Assembly (NCBI RefSeq): GCF_000208925.1
Contig: NW_001914898.1
Location: 1 to 63,580, forward strand
Direction: 5' to 3'
Length of the DNA stretch: 63,580 bases
DNA from: Entamoeba histolytica HM-1:IMSS
Taxonomy: Eukaryota > Evosea > Mastigamoebida > Endamoebidae
A program made the translations under genes and the position numbers. The notes beneath the pieces were generated by a model. The model saw only the letters and a program-made list of their open reading frames with translations. It was not told where the DNA came from and made no database searches. Positions 39,468-49,017 of the stretch are shown here, piece by piece. Position 1 is the first letter of the stretch. The number at the start of each line of letters is the position of its first letter.

Positions 39468-42064
39468 ATGAAATCCCAATTCTCATCATCACTATCCTCT
39501 TTCTTCTCATTAGTGATTGGTTCTTGTTGTTTCTTTGATGATATTGGTTTATTTTCTTCTTTTTTCTCCATAACAATTTGGTCCACTTTAACACCATCAA
39601 AGACAGGTTTTTCTTCATTTAAGTTAACTTCTTTTGCCTCAATCAAGTCTTGTTCAATACTTTTTTCTACACCAATATGAGGCCATTCTTTTAATGATGA
39701 CAAGTTCATTTTTATTACACTTCCTGGAATTGGTTTTCGTTCTTTTGTTGCAAACTCTTTTAATTTCTCAGATATTTCAACTTCACCACTTATCCTTTCT
39801 GCAATTTCATCAAATCCTCTAGTTTTTGCTGCAATGTAACCCAATTTACCATTTGCAATAAAACATTCTTTCACCATAGTTTTTTGGTCATTAGAAAGAA
39901 GAGACAATATCAACTTTTGAGAATTAGAAGCCTCAAGTTTATTCAGTTTAACCATAGATTGTATATTACCACAATAGGCAGAAAGATATGATACTCTACT
40001 ATAATCACCAAGTTGAACTAATGAAAATTCAGCTACTTTAAAATGTCCAGTACTAATAGCTTTTTGTGATAATTGTCTCCAATATTGTGGTAAATTTAAT
40101 TGTTTTGCAGCTTCAAGTGCTGCCTTAAAATTACCACATTGTAAAGCAATAGCAAATTTGGCATGAACATCTCTTACAAATAATAATGCTAATTCAGCAA
40201 ATTTATATTTCATTAAAAATGAAATAATTGAATCACCAATAAATACAGTATTTGTTAAATGTTTATGAATAGCAGCTAAATCTCCCCTTAGTACTGCTGC
40301 TTTAAAATCAACATCAGCAAGATCAACAACTTTTGTTGCAATATCTCCATTTATATCAATTGTTAATAATCCTTTAGCATTGGCTGTTGCTGCAATAAGA
40401 TATAATACTTCATTTCCTGTTCCTTGAACAATTCCAACTTCTCCAGTTGGCAATAAATATTTGATATGTGCGTTTGTAGTATATAATATTACTCCTCTAG
40501 TAGCAATAACAACAGACTTAATATGTGTTGTTTCCGTATATCTAGTTACAATTTCATACCCGTCTTTGGAATCTTTTAATAAGAGAATGGTTTGACTTCC
40601 AAATAAAACAAGCGTTTCTTTTGTTGCAACAGTTCTTTTTAGTCCATTTGCATCAACCTTAAATAAAATATTTCCTTCAACAGTTATAATTTGTGCAAAG
40701 TCATCTCCAAATAAACAAAAAGTATTTGGTCTATTAACTGCAGATATTCTTGTTCCACTTCGTTCTAATTGAATTTTACCAACAACTTGTGATTTACCAA
40801 CGTCTATCTTTTGAACAGTATTTGAACGTGGCTCATATGAAAGATAGAATGACCCTCCAATATAACATAAAGAAGTTCCTTGGAGATTTGATCTATGAAA
40901 AGCAGCACAAATTGCTTCATGACTTTCACCGTTGGAAGCTAAAATCATTTCTTTTGCTTGTGGAATAGCAACTATTGATTGGACATGGTTAAGTGAATAC
41001 ATTAATTTTATTTCATTTGTTGACATGTCAAATTTATTAATTGATGATGCTGTTTGATAATAAACTGATTTACCAGTAACAAAGTAAGCAGGACGTTCAC
41101 TTTCCAACTTAAACACCTTTAATCCAGTGTCACAACCAATAGCAAAAAGATTTTCTAATGGATGTTTTTCAATACACCAAATCCTACCATTTGTTCTGAA
41201 ACTTCTAATTAGCTTTTGTGTTTTAATATCAAAAACATTTACACATTTGTCTTCACTTACAGAAATAAGATAATCTCCCATTACTGTACATGCTGTAACA
41301 TTATGTGTATGACCTCTAAATGTACCTTCACTCCAACAACTTGAATCATTATATCTCCACATTTTTATTGTTTTATCATCACCACAAGTAAAAATAAGTT
41401 GAAGGGTTGGATGAAAAATTGCATTATTAACAGCAAATTGTTCCGGTGTAATATTAAATTTAACAGAACCAGCGAGATCAACTGCACCATCTCCTCTTGG
41501 TTCATTTTCATATAAATCTTTAATATCCCAAACTCGAACTGTAGTATCATATGATGATGAAATAACAAATGGTATTTCAGATCTAGGATGGAAATGAGCT
41601 GAAAGGACATAATGGTCATGGCCAGTTAATATAGCTATACATTTGAATGACAAATAGTTCCATATTCTAATAGTTCTGTCATCACTACAACTCAAAATCC
41701 ATGGTTTTGTTGGGTGGAAATATGTTGAACGAATGTAATCACTATGTCCTTTAAATTCTCCAACACATGCATTATCCGAATGACTATCTCTATAATTCCA
41801 CATTCTAATAACACAATCATCTCCTCCTGATACAACTAATGGTCTATTTGGATGGAAACATAATCCTCTTACAGCTCCGTTGTGTGCATGAGGGTATGTG
41901 TGTAGTAATATTTTTGTACGATAATCCCAAATTTGAATATCTCCATTATGTAATGAACACATTAATAAAGTTGCTGTTGGGTGGAACACAGCAGTTTTAA
42001 CACGTTCACTTTGATTTTCTAAATAGTACTTGAGTTGTGTTCTCATAGATCTAATAATTTTCAT
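39464..42064 (-). CDS. COPA: Coatomer subunit alpha (alpha-COP), short form
   Basis: Subunit of the COPI coat for Golgi-to-ER and intra-Golgi transport. The first WD40 propeller (about residues 15-310) reads as classic alpha-COP: ESERVKTAVFHPTATLL, LHNGDIQIWDYRTK, GAVRGLCFHPNRPLVVSGG, RSTYFHPTKPWILSCSDDRTIRIWNY and LTGHDHYVLSAHFHP. A second propeller and a helical solenoid follow (to about 800). The 866-residue length is about 350 short of the usual 1,200: the COPI_C domain that binds epsilon-COP is missing, replaced by a Lys/Glu tail ending DDENWDFI. Stop codon overlaps that of the E1-like gene. Intronless; ATG at 42064 follows a long pyrimidine run on the coding strand side. Confidence 0.93.
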   Translation of the reverse strand: MKIIRSMRTQLKYYLENQSERVKTAVFHPTATLLMCSLHNGDIQIWDYRTKILLHTYPHAHNGAVRGLCFHPNRPLVVSGGDDCVIRMWNYRDSHSDNACVGEFKGHSDYIRSTYFHPTKPWILSCSDDRTIRIWNYLSFKCIAILTGHDHYVLSAHFHPRSEIPFVISSSYDTTVRVWDIKDLYENEPRGDGAVDLAGSVKFNITPEQFAVNNAIFHPTLQLIFTCGDDKTIKMWRYNDSSCWSEGTFRGHTHNVTACTVMGDYLISVSEDKCVNVFDIKTQKLIRSFRTNGRIWCIEKHPLENLFAIGCDTGLKVFKLESERPAYFVTGKSVYYQTASSINKFDMSTNEIKLMYSLNHVQSIVAIPQAKEMILASNGESHEAICAAFHRSNLQGTSLCYIGGSFYLSYEPRSNTVQKIDVGKSQVVGKIQLERSGTRISAVNRPNTFCLFGDDFAQIITVEGNILFKVDANGLKRTVATKETLVLFGSQTILLLKDSKDGYEIVTRYTETTHIKSVVIATRGVILYTTNAHIKYLLPTGEVGIVQGTGNEVLYLIAATANAKGLLTIDINGDIATKVVDLADVDFKAAVLRGDLAAIHKHLTNTVFIGDSIISFLMKYKFAELALLFVRDVHAKFAIALQCGNFKAALEAAKQLNLPQYWRQLSQKAISTGHFKVAEFSLVQLGDYSRVSYLSAYCGNIQSMVKLNKLEASNSQKLILSLLSNDQKTMVKECFIANGKLGYIAAKTRGFDEIAERISGEVEISEKLKEFATKERKPIPGSVIKMNLSSLKEWPHIGVEKSIEQDLIEAKEVNLNEEKPVFDGVKVDQIVMEKKEENKPISSKKQQEPITNEKKEDSDDENWDFI

Positions 42065-42205
42065 CTTTTTTCTTTTTTTTTTTTTCTTCCTTTTATTAAA
42101 CTATATTTTAATTATTAATAAATTAAAAAATATTATTTTGTTATTCACTGACTCTCCGTTCAACAACAAAAACAAAAAGGAAGAATAAGAAGGTGATGAA
42201 TTTAG

Positions 42206-43354
42206 TTATTCATTTTCTTGTGCTACTATTACACTTGTTTTCTCTATTATATCAAGTAGTCTATCAAAATTAATTGAAAGGTAATTAAACAATTTTAATA
42301 ATCCAACAATAGCTTTGTTCCATTGTTCTATTTTTGTTCTATCAAAGATAAGCAAATAACTTTTATTTAATTTTGTATCAAATACACACATCGTTGTTGG
42401 TTTAATTTCATAATGATATTTTTCTTTTAATTTTGGCCATATGTCTGAACATTTTTCATATAAGTCACTAAAATAATAAATCAAATGCTTAAATCCTTCT
42501 TTGAATGATTCATCAGCTTCTGAATAAAATGATTGATTTTGAATGTATAAATTATAAACATTTTTCTTTTGACCTATCTGTACAGATATTTGAGAATAGT
42601 CATCAAATGGAATTGGAATTGTTGAATGTTTAGGAATGATTTTCTTTCCCATTAAATAAATACCCAATACTAATTTTCCCATTGCAATATTAAACTCATT
42701 AACTTTGTCAATAGAATATTTAAAAGGAATACCACATAATGTCACTGAACCATCACTAAATGACTCAACTTCAAACAATGAACCAAAAATACTTCTCTTT
42801 TCAATTGTTTGTAATTCATCTTTTAATAATGCTATTGTATTACTTAATTCTAGTTGTTCGTCTGTTGATTGTTGAAGGTCTTTCAATAATTTATTGTTGA
42901 TTCTCCAGTATTGTTTTTCTATACTTTCTGTACATTTAATATCGAATTTATCAATTTCTTTAAGTAATTCATTGAGTTGTTCAAAAGATTGTTCTTTTAA
43001 TTCTCTTAACCGTTTTACTGACTCTTCATTTTCTTTTGTATTTTCATATCCTTGAAGAATTACATCAATATTATCAATATCTTCTTTTATATTTTCTAAT
43101 TCTTCTGTTAGTTCATTCCATTTTGTTGTATGGTATCGTTCAAAGTCTTCATAATCTTCCATTTTATGTAACACAATTTGTAAACACTCATCACATACAA
43201 ATGCCTTTGACTTAAATCCTGCTTCTGCAATTAATGAACAATTTTCATCTCTTTGTCCACTTTGTATAACGTCATTTATTGTTTTAGATAAATCGATATG
43301 AGAATAAAGCATTTGTTTACACCGTTGACATATAAGTAATGAATTATGTTGCAT
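42206..43354 (-). CDS. ATG6: Autophagy protein Atg6/Beclin homolog
   Basis: Beclin is a subunit of the class III PI3-kinase (Vps34) complexes that make PI3P for autophagy and endocytic sorting. N-terminal CQRCKQML (residues 10-17) and CDECLQ (about 54-59) are the paired CxxC motifs of Atg6. A long coiled coil fills about 60-185 (many E/K/L heptads). The C-terminal BARA domain (about 190-382) has DGSVTLCGIPFKYSIDKVNEFNIAMGKLVLGIYLMGK, matching the beta-sheet and then the E-I-N-x-A-x-G-x-x-x-L-L helix of the family, but the usual GTINxxRLG strand is replaced by DGSVTLCGI. 382 aa is somewhat shorter than human Beclin 1 (450), lacking the N-terminal BH3 region. Confidence 0.8.
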   Translation of the reverse strand: MQHNSLLICQRCKQMLYSHIDLSKTINDVIQSGQRDENCSLIAEAGFKSKAFVCDECLQIVLHKMEDYEDFERYHTTKWNELTEELENIKEDIDNIDVILQGYENTKENEESVKRLRELKEQSFEQLNELLKEIDKFDIKCTESIEKQYWRINNKLLKDLQQSTDEQLELSNTIALLKDELQTIEKRSIFGSLFEVESFSDGSVTLCGIPFKYSIDKVNEFNIAMGKLVLGIYLMGKKIIPKHSTIPIPFDDYSQISVQIGQKKNVYNLYIQNQSFYSEADESFKEGFKHLIYYFSDLYEKCSDIWPKLKEKYHYEIKPTTMCVFDTKLNKSYLLIFDRTKIEQWNKAIVGLLKLFNYLSINFDRLLDIIEKTSVIVAQENE

Positions 43355-43749
43355 TTATTTCTAATAACAAGAATATAACTTATAAGTTCCTTTTTCTTCC
43401 AATAAAAAACTTTTTTATAACAGACAAATAATATTTTCCTAAAAGATATAACCATAAAGAATTTACTTGATTTTTTTCAAATTAATTTGCAATAAATAAA
43501 GAAAACTACTTCTTATTATTTAGCTGAGTCTGTTATTAGTTTTGTTTACGTTATTTATAACATCCTTCATATCTTTCTTTATAAATTTAATGATTATTAA
43601 CTAGCTTTATCCTTTTTTTTCTTGGATGTTCATTGTACTTCTTATTGAAATTATTACTTTGTTCATAAAATTAGCTGACCATTATTCTTATCTTTATTCC
43701 AATATCTTAAATCATGTTAATTACGAAAACTTCTTTGATTGCTTCTTTC
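43355..43749. other. AT-rich region upstream of the Beclin gene
   Basis: About 395 bp containing the Beclin promoter area and possible 3' remains of the pseudogene at 43750-44000. No intact gene. Confidence 0.35.
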
Positions 43750-44000
43750 TTATCTTTTTTTTTCTATCACTAATTTTCTGCTTCTAACTACTTCATCCAT
43801 CCTATTAAATATCACCTCTCCACTTTTAGTCGCTTCTGAGTATGTTTCATCTGGTTTTATTTCAAATATTTCATTTCTTTAATACTTTCTAAATAAGATT
43901 GATAATTCTTAGTAGTATCATCTATTGATTATTGAATATGTGGAAGTGTTTCTACTTCTTCTTTAATTAATTGATTGCTCTTGTTTATTAGCACCTCCAT
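43750..44000 (-). pseudogene. Decayed coding sequence, Lys/Glu-rich, minus strand
   Basis: Starting from an ATG at 44000-43998, the minus strand reads MEVLINKSNQLIKEEVETLPHIQ, a stop, SIDDTTKNYQSYLESIKEMKYLK, a stop and a frameshift, then FEIKPDETYSEATKSGEVIF and NRMDEVVRSRKLVIEKKR with TAA at 43750-43752. Fragments such as FNKKYNEHPRKK on the same strand lower down (to about 43545) may be further remains. The charged helical texture shows this was once a gene; parent family not recognised. The whole gap between the Beclin gene and the S41-like gene is otherwise empty. Confidence 0.5.
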
Positions 44001-44154
44001 TTTAATTTAATATTTTAACTAAAACAAGCTATAAGTGATGTGATTAACTACACCCACACAATAAAGCAACTCTATAAAAAATATCAATACCCAAGAAAAT
44101 CAAATGAACATAAATATATTTTTGAAAACATAAAAAGTAAATTAAATGTTAAAC

Positions 44155-46458
44155 TCAATTCAATGGTACTTCTGGTACTTTAGAATAGTTATAAGAATTT
44201 GAAGAGAAAGACTTACGTCTTATTATTATCACAACAATTACTATAACCATTACTAATCCAGCACAAATAATACATCCAACAACTACCCAAAGGAGAATAA
44301 TCCATGAACTATTTTGTGATGGTCCATTGGCTGAACTTTCACTATCATGATTCATAGAAGAAGAACTACCTTCACTATCATGACTCATAGAAGAAGAACT
44401 ACCTTCACTATCATGACTCATAGAAGAAGAACTACTTTCACTATCATGATTCATAGAAGAAGAACTACTTTCACTTGTTGATCTACAAACATCAATAACA
44501 CATTTCTTATTGTAAAAGTCAAAGAAATACCCATTGTCACAATAAGTGGCAACACATTCATCACTCCATTTTCCATCAACTCCACATTTATAACCACCAT
44601 GAGCATGTTCAATTGTAATTTTTGAATCACAGTCTTTACTTCTTTTAACTAATCTATCATTAGATGGGTTACAATCAGTTTGGTATTTATTATAAAGAGA
44701 TAAAGCTGAGCTGGCAAAAAGTTCTATTCTATTATTATAACTATCCAAGAATTGTAATTCATCAACTGGTTCAATAATAAACTCTCTTGGAATGGTTTGA
44801 TTGTAACTATAATCATGAAGGTAAGTCTCAGCAAAACTAATTTGCATTGTAAGTGAAACACTATCCATATCACTAAGTTGCTGTTCTGTGAATATAGTTT
44901 CTGGTGAAACCACAACACTTGGTGATTGACCTACATCGTATAACTCTTTTTCTCCTTCTGGATCTCCTAAATATCCAACAATAATTGCATTACCTCTTTC
45001 TTTCATTCCTTTAGCTAATAATGAACATGCTGAATAACAAAATGCATCAGTCATGACTATTATATCTGTTGGGTTTCTAGGATTTTTCTTAAAATATATA
45101 TCAGTTACAGCTGATTGGATAATACCAGTTTGTGTTTTAACATGTTCAACATTTCCATATTTAACAGTTATTGATGATGCATAAAATTCTTCTCGAGTAG
45201 TTAAGTTAGAGTATATTAATTGACATGAGTTAACATCACTAAGTAGTTCATCATATCCAACTGACAAACTACGTAAGGAAGGGTCACTAATTCGGATGTC
45301 TCCAATTTGATTGACATCAATAGAAGGTGCCAATGTTTTTTCAATGAAAGCCTCAAGATCAACATATCCACCACCATTCATAGGAAGAATTACACTAATT
45401 GGACCATTATTTTCATCAAAAGAATCAATACAATGCTTATAAACGTCTACATATGATTGTAACTGATATTCTTGTGGGGCAAATGATTGAATAACAAGAA
45501 CATTAACAGTAGTACTATTAATACTAACAACTTTGCAAGCAATATTGTCTTTAAGTTCATAATCATATGAAACATCTTTTTTTGAGTGTGTTAAACCTAA
45601 ATCACTTGGTAAAATTGGTTGAATATTAAAAGCTCTATTTCTTCTTTTCTTATCAATTCTTTCTTTTACTTGACGTACTTTTAGAGCCTTATTAGTATCT
45701 TCTTGATTTTCTGGGCCAAAATTAATTATTTGATAAGAACAATTGACCTTAACTCCATTAGTATATTCAATTTCAAAAACATGATCTATTTCCTCTTTTG
45801 TTAATGGGTTATCACCAATCATAAATAGCCCAATAGTTTGTCTTGTATAAGTAAATCTAGCATGTGGACTTTTTAAACCAGAAAAAGTATTACTATAATT
45901 TCTAATCCAATCTAATACAGGAATACCATCAACAGAAGAAACTGGCACTTCTCTATTTTTTATAATTTCTGAAGGTAATTTTAAGTCATACATTAAGATT
46001 TCAGTTAATGGAGAAAAGAGAACTTCATGAGTTTGTTTTACTGAAACAGTAAATGGCAAAACAATACCAATAAGATCAATCCAGTAACAATAGTCTTTAG
46101 ATGATTCAAGTCCAAAATACATATGCAAATCATGTAAATCAAATAATAATTTATTAAGCTTTCTATAAAAAGGATAAAATGGTTGATCTCCTTCTTCGAT
46201 TTCTGACATTCTTTGATCAATATCAACCGTATAATGATAAGTTTCATATCCTTTTGGTTGAGGTGGATTTTTGAGAATATCATGATACACATATGCTTCA
46301 AATGCAATTTTTAATGATGTTTTTATTTTATGTGCACGATCTGCAGTAATATTAAGTGAATTTAAACAATCAAATAGTTCAGTTGAACTAGGTGTTAAAC
46401 CAAATTTACAAGGAGTGGCAAAGCAAGAAAGAGTAAAGAGTAAAACAAGCCACTTCAT
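44155..46458 (-). CDS. S41-peptidase-like type I membrane protein with serine-rich repeats
   Basis: Signal peptide at 1-16 (MKWLVLLFTLSCFATP), large ectodomain, one membrane span (about 720-743, IILLWVVVGCIICAGL and on) and a short tail RRKSFSSNSYNYSKVPEVPLN. The peptidase S41 (C-terminal-processing type) region is at about 300-530, with MTDAFCYSACSLLAKGMKERG holding the presumed Ser nucleophile (SACS) and GYLGDPEG where S41 enzymes usually have a G-x-x-x-x-G-K-G lysine. That lysine is not obvious here, so activity is doubtful. A cysteine-rich part (about 600-660) precedes four 11-residue Ser/Met/His/Asp/Glu repeats (SSSSSMNHDSE type), a stalk before the membrane. Probably a surface or secretory-pathway protein. 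Confidence 0.75.
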   Translation of the reverse strand: MKWLVLLFTLSCFATPCKFGLTPSSTELFDCLNSLNITADRAHKIKTSLKIAFEAYVYHDILKNPPQPKGYETYHYTVDIDQRMSEIEEGDQPFYPFYRKLNKLLFDLHDLHMYFGLESSKDYCYWIDLIGIVLPFTVSVKQTHEVLFSPLTEILMYDLKLPSEIIKNREVPVSSVDGIPVLDWIRNYSNTFSGLKSPHARFTYTRQTIGLFMIGDNPLTKEEIDHVFEIEYTNGVKVNCSYQIINFGPENQEDTNKALKVRQVKERIDKKRRNRAFNIQPILPSDLGLTHSKKDVSYDYELKDNIACKVVSINSTTVNVLVIQSFAPQEYQLQSYVDVYKHCIDSFDENNGPISVILPMNGGGYVDLEAFIEKTLAPSIDVNQIGDIRISDPSLRSLSVGYDELLSDVNSCQLIYSNLTTREEFYASSITVKYGNVEHVKTQTGIIQSAVTDIYFKKNPRNPTDIIVMTDAFCYSACSLLAKGMKERGNAIIVGYLGDPEGEKELYDVGQSPSVVVSPETIFTEQQLSDMDSVSLTMQISFAETYLHDYSYNQTIPREFIIEPVDELQFLDSYNNRIELFASSALSLYNKYQTDCNPSNDRLVKRSKDCDSKITIEHAHGGYKCGVDGKWSDECVATYCDNGYFFDFYNKKCVIDVCRSTSESSSSSMNHDSESSSSSMSHDSEGSSSSMSHDSEGSSSSMNHDSESSANGPSQNSSWIILLWVVVGCIICAGLVMVIVIVVIIIRRKSFSSNSYNYSKVPEVPLN
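44330..44475 (-). repeat. 33-nt tandem repeat in the S41-like gene
   Basis: Four near-perfect 33-nt units, each encoding SSSSSMNHDSE or a close variant (Ser/Gly at position 1, Asn/Ser at position 7). They form the serine-rich stalk before the membrane span. Copy number should vary among isolates. Confidence 0.85.
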
Positions 46459-46633
46459 TATTAATTTATATTTTTAGTTCAAACAATTTAGTTTTGGCGA
46501 CAGAATAAAAGATAAGACTTTTTTCTATTGATATGGAATATTCTGATAGTGAAGAGTATTGTTATTAAAACGATGCTATTCTTTTTTTATTATTTTAAGA
46601 AGAATAAAACCAAATTAAATATTAAAATCTCTT

Positions 46634-48661
46634 TTACAGATCATCGAAGATGAACACAGGGGCATACTCTGTTGTACCAGGTTCTTGTTCTGGTTCATTT
46701 CTTCTTATAGGAACAGGTATTATTGGAATATTTGCTTCTGGAGGTACTCCTTTAACAACTTCTTTTTCTTGACCATGACCAGTAGAAGGTAAAAATCCCA
46801 TATTAACAGACATTCCTCCATAATCCATTTTTGTTTTCTGTTTCATTGGAACAGCCGATGAAAATTTGCTTCTACAGAAGCTCATTGCAGAAACATCATC
46901 ATCATAATCTCCTCTTGAATTAATTCTTAAAGAAGGAGACATGTACATACCTCTTGGTGAATTAATAAATGAAGTAAATGGAGAATTAGTCATATTCGGT
47001 GGCTTTGGACCTGGTGTTTTAACCAGACAAGACCTTCTTGAAAAGCTTCCAGAATTAATAGGAGATGGACTTGTTTTTGATTTAATTGCATAAACTTCTC
47101 TAAACGAAGAAGGAGTCATTGGACCTAATTGGAATGGATTAGAAGATGAGATATTAACAACTTCCCCTTTTTGTAATGAGGCTGTGAAGATGTCATAATA
47201 TTCTTGTGTATTTAAACGATGACTTAATTTTAATCCAGGGAAACACCTTTTTTGGAATTCAATTCCAGATATTAATGATGGTTTAACTGGCTTAACTTTA
47301 CGTGGTTTTGGTTGCCAATTTTTTGTGAATGGTGCTTGAGTTATAAAAGGATGATCTAATGCTTGTTTAGCTGTCCATCTAGATTCTGGGTCATATTGTA
47401 ACAATCCATGAATAAAATGAAGCATAGACTGACGAGTTTCAGAAACAGAACCTTTGTCTTCCAAAGGATTATCTGATAATTTCATAGGAATTCTCATAAT
47501 AAGTTCATCTAGAGTACGATATCTAAAATATCTTTTATCAGGTTCAAGTTCAACTGCATTTTCCATTTCATATTCAAATGGTTGTTTAAAAATATATTTA
47601 ATTCGACCACCAACTGTTGGCATTTTATTATAAAAATTTTGTGTTGTAGTACCTTGTTCTAATATATAGTCTGGAGGTTGTCCTAACATATCAGTAATTT
47701 TATATAATTCATTATATTCAGAACTGCCTGGGAATAATGGAATTCCTAATATTAATTCAGCACATATACATCCAGCACTCCAAACATCAATACCACATGA
47801 ATATGGTAATCCTAAAATAACTTCTGGTGCTCTATAATGTCTTGACTGAATATAAGTATAGAGTGTATATGTAGAAAAACATGCTGAACCAAAATCTATC
47901 ACTCTGACTTTCTTTGAAACTGGATCAATTAACATGTTTTCTGGTTTAACATCACAATGAACAATACTAGCATCTTCTAATACTGATAGACATTGAAGTA
48001 ATGATTTCATATAATTTCTAATAATGTTAACAGGAAATCCTTTATAATTTCTTGCTTGAATTGCTTGATACAAATTTTTTCCTAATAACTCAGTGACAAT
48101 ACAAAGATGAGAATGATATAAAAAGTGATCAACTAATCTCACTGTATTTGATGAACCATCTTTATCATATGCATCATTTAACAATGACAACATAGCTACT
48201 TCTAACATTCCTTGTCTAAAATATGAAAATTTTGAACGTAAGACTTTAATAGCAACATCTTTATTTTTCATAAGGTCTCGAGCTTTAAATACTTGTCCAA
48301 ACATTCCTTGTCCAAGACGGTCAGTAATTTTATATCTTGAAACGGTGTCAGGATTAGCAGAATAATATGGTCCTTCAAAAGACGTAGCACTTCCAAGGAC
48401 ATCATTAAGTTTAACTATTAAGTCATAATTCTCATTATCATAATTACTGTTATGACGAGGAATAGATGGAGCAGTTAAGTATAATGGGGACATTCCTGTT
48501 GTAGGATCAGTAAGGCGAGGAGAACAATGATAAAAGACATCAAAAATTTTTGAAGTCAAATATTTTGTGAGATATTTCTTATTTGGAGAATGTAGACCTT
48601 CTTCTTCGTTCGAGAAATATGACGTGAAGGCACTACTTGATTTCTTAGAGAAAAAATTCAT
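46634..48661 (-). CDS. YAK1/DYRK-family dual-specificity kinase
   Basis: 675-residue CMGC kinase. A family-specific stretch before the kinase domain (YDNENYDLIVKLNDVLG, about 74-90) is the Yak1 signature. The kinase domain spans about 110-455: glycine loop GQGMFGQVF, VAIKVL (Lys139), Glu154 in the C-helix, catalytic HCDVKPENM, DFGSACF with the activation loop YTYIQSRHYRAPE, in which the second Tyr is the DYRK auto-phosphorylated residue, and DVWSAGCI. The C-terminal 220 residues are low-complexity, Ser/Pro-rich, and hold several SP sites (SPINSG, TPGPKPP). In other eukaryotes Yak1 acts in stress and starvation responses downstream of PKA/TOR. Intronless. Confidence 0.9.
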   Translation of the reverse strand: MNFFSKKSSSAFTSYFSNEEEGLHSPNKKYLTKYLTSKIFDVFYHCSPRLTDPTTGMSPLYLTAPSIPRHNSNYDNENYDLIVKLNDVLGSATSFEGPYYSANPDTVSRYKITDRLGQGMFGQVFKARDLMKNKDVAIKVLRSKFSYFRQGMLEVAMLSLLNDAYDKDGSSNTVRLVDHFLYHSHLCIVTELLGKNLYQAIQARNYKGFPVNIIRNYMKSLLQCLSVLEDASIVHCDVKPENMLIDPVSKKVRVIDFGSACFSTYTLYTYIQSRHYRAPEVILGLPYSCGIDVWSAGCICAELILGIPLFPGSSEYNELYKITDMLGQPPDYILEQGTTTQNFYNKMPTVGGRIKYIFKQPFEYEMENAVELEPDKRYFRYRTLDELIMRIPMKLSDNPLEDKGSVSETRQSMLHFIHGLLQYDPESRWTAKQALDHPFITQAPFTKNWQPKPRKVKPVKPSLISGIEFQKRCFPGLKLSHRLNTQEYYDIFTASLQKGEVVNISSSNPFQLGPMTPSSFREVYAIKSKTSPSPINSGSFSRRSCLVKTPGPKPPNMTNSPFTSFINSPRGMYMSPSLRINSRGDYDDDVSAMSFCRSKFSSAVPMKQKTKMDYGGMSVNMGFLPSTGHGQEKEVVKGVPPEANIPIIPVPIRRNEPEQEPGTTEYAPVFIFDDL

Positions 48662-49017
48662 TTGAATTAAACAGTGAAAGGGTTTCTATTTTCCTAGTTT
48701 TTAAAAAGAAACTCTTTCTGGCATAAATCATATCTTCAACAGCAAGTTACGTCTTTTTGGATCCACATCACCGAAAATTTTTTCATATTTCGTTTATCAA
48801 AGAAAAAAAGATTATTCTGTCCTTTTTTGGAATCAAAAACAAAAGATAATTTCATTGTTCTCTTTACAATAAGTTTTTTCTTCTTTTACATAACGAAGTT
48901 GTTCTCTTCCATTGAGTTGACATTTAAAAACCCCTTGTTTTCTTTTTGATTATTACATTGTCTCTTAAAATAACAAACTGCTAGGGTTTGAGAACTTTAA
49001 AAGACATTAACACTAAC
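48662..49017. promoter_or_regulatory. Divergent promoter region of YAK1-like gene and Lys/Glu-rich gene
   Basis: 356 bp between two outward-facing genes. Next to the plus-strand ATG at 49018 lies GTTTGAGAACTTTAAAAGAC, which combines a GAAC element and a TTTAAAA TATA-like box 15-30 bp before the ATG. No clear element is visible on the kinase side. Confidence 0.45.

Noticed and set aside
48988..49017. Upstream extension of the Lys/Glu-rich gene
   Set aside because: The extension begins with TTG and overlaps the GAAC/TATA-like promoter motif; the first ATG is at 49018.
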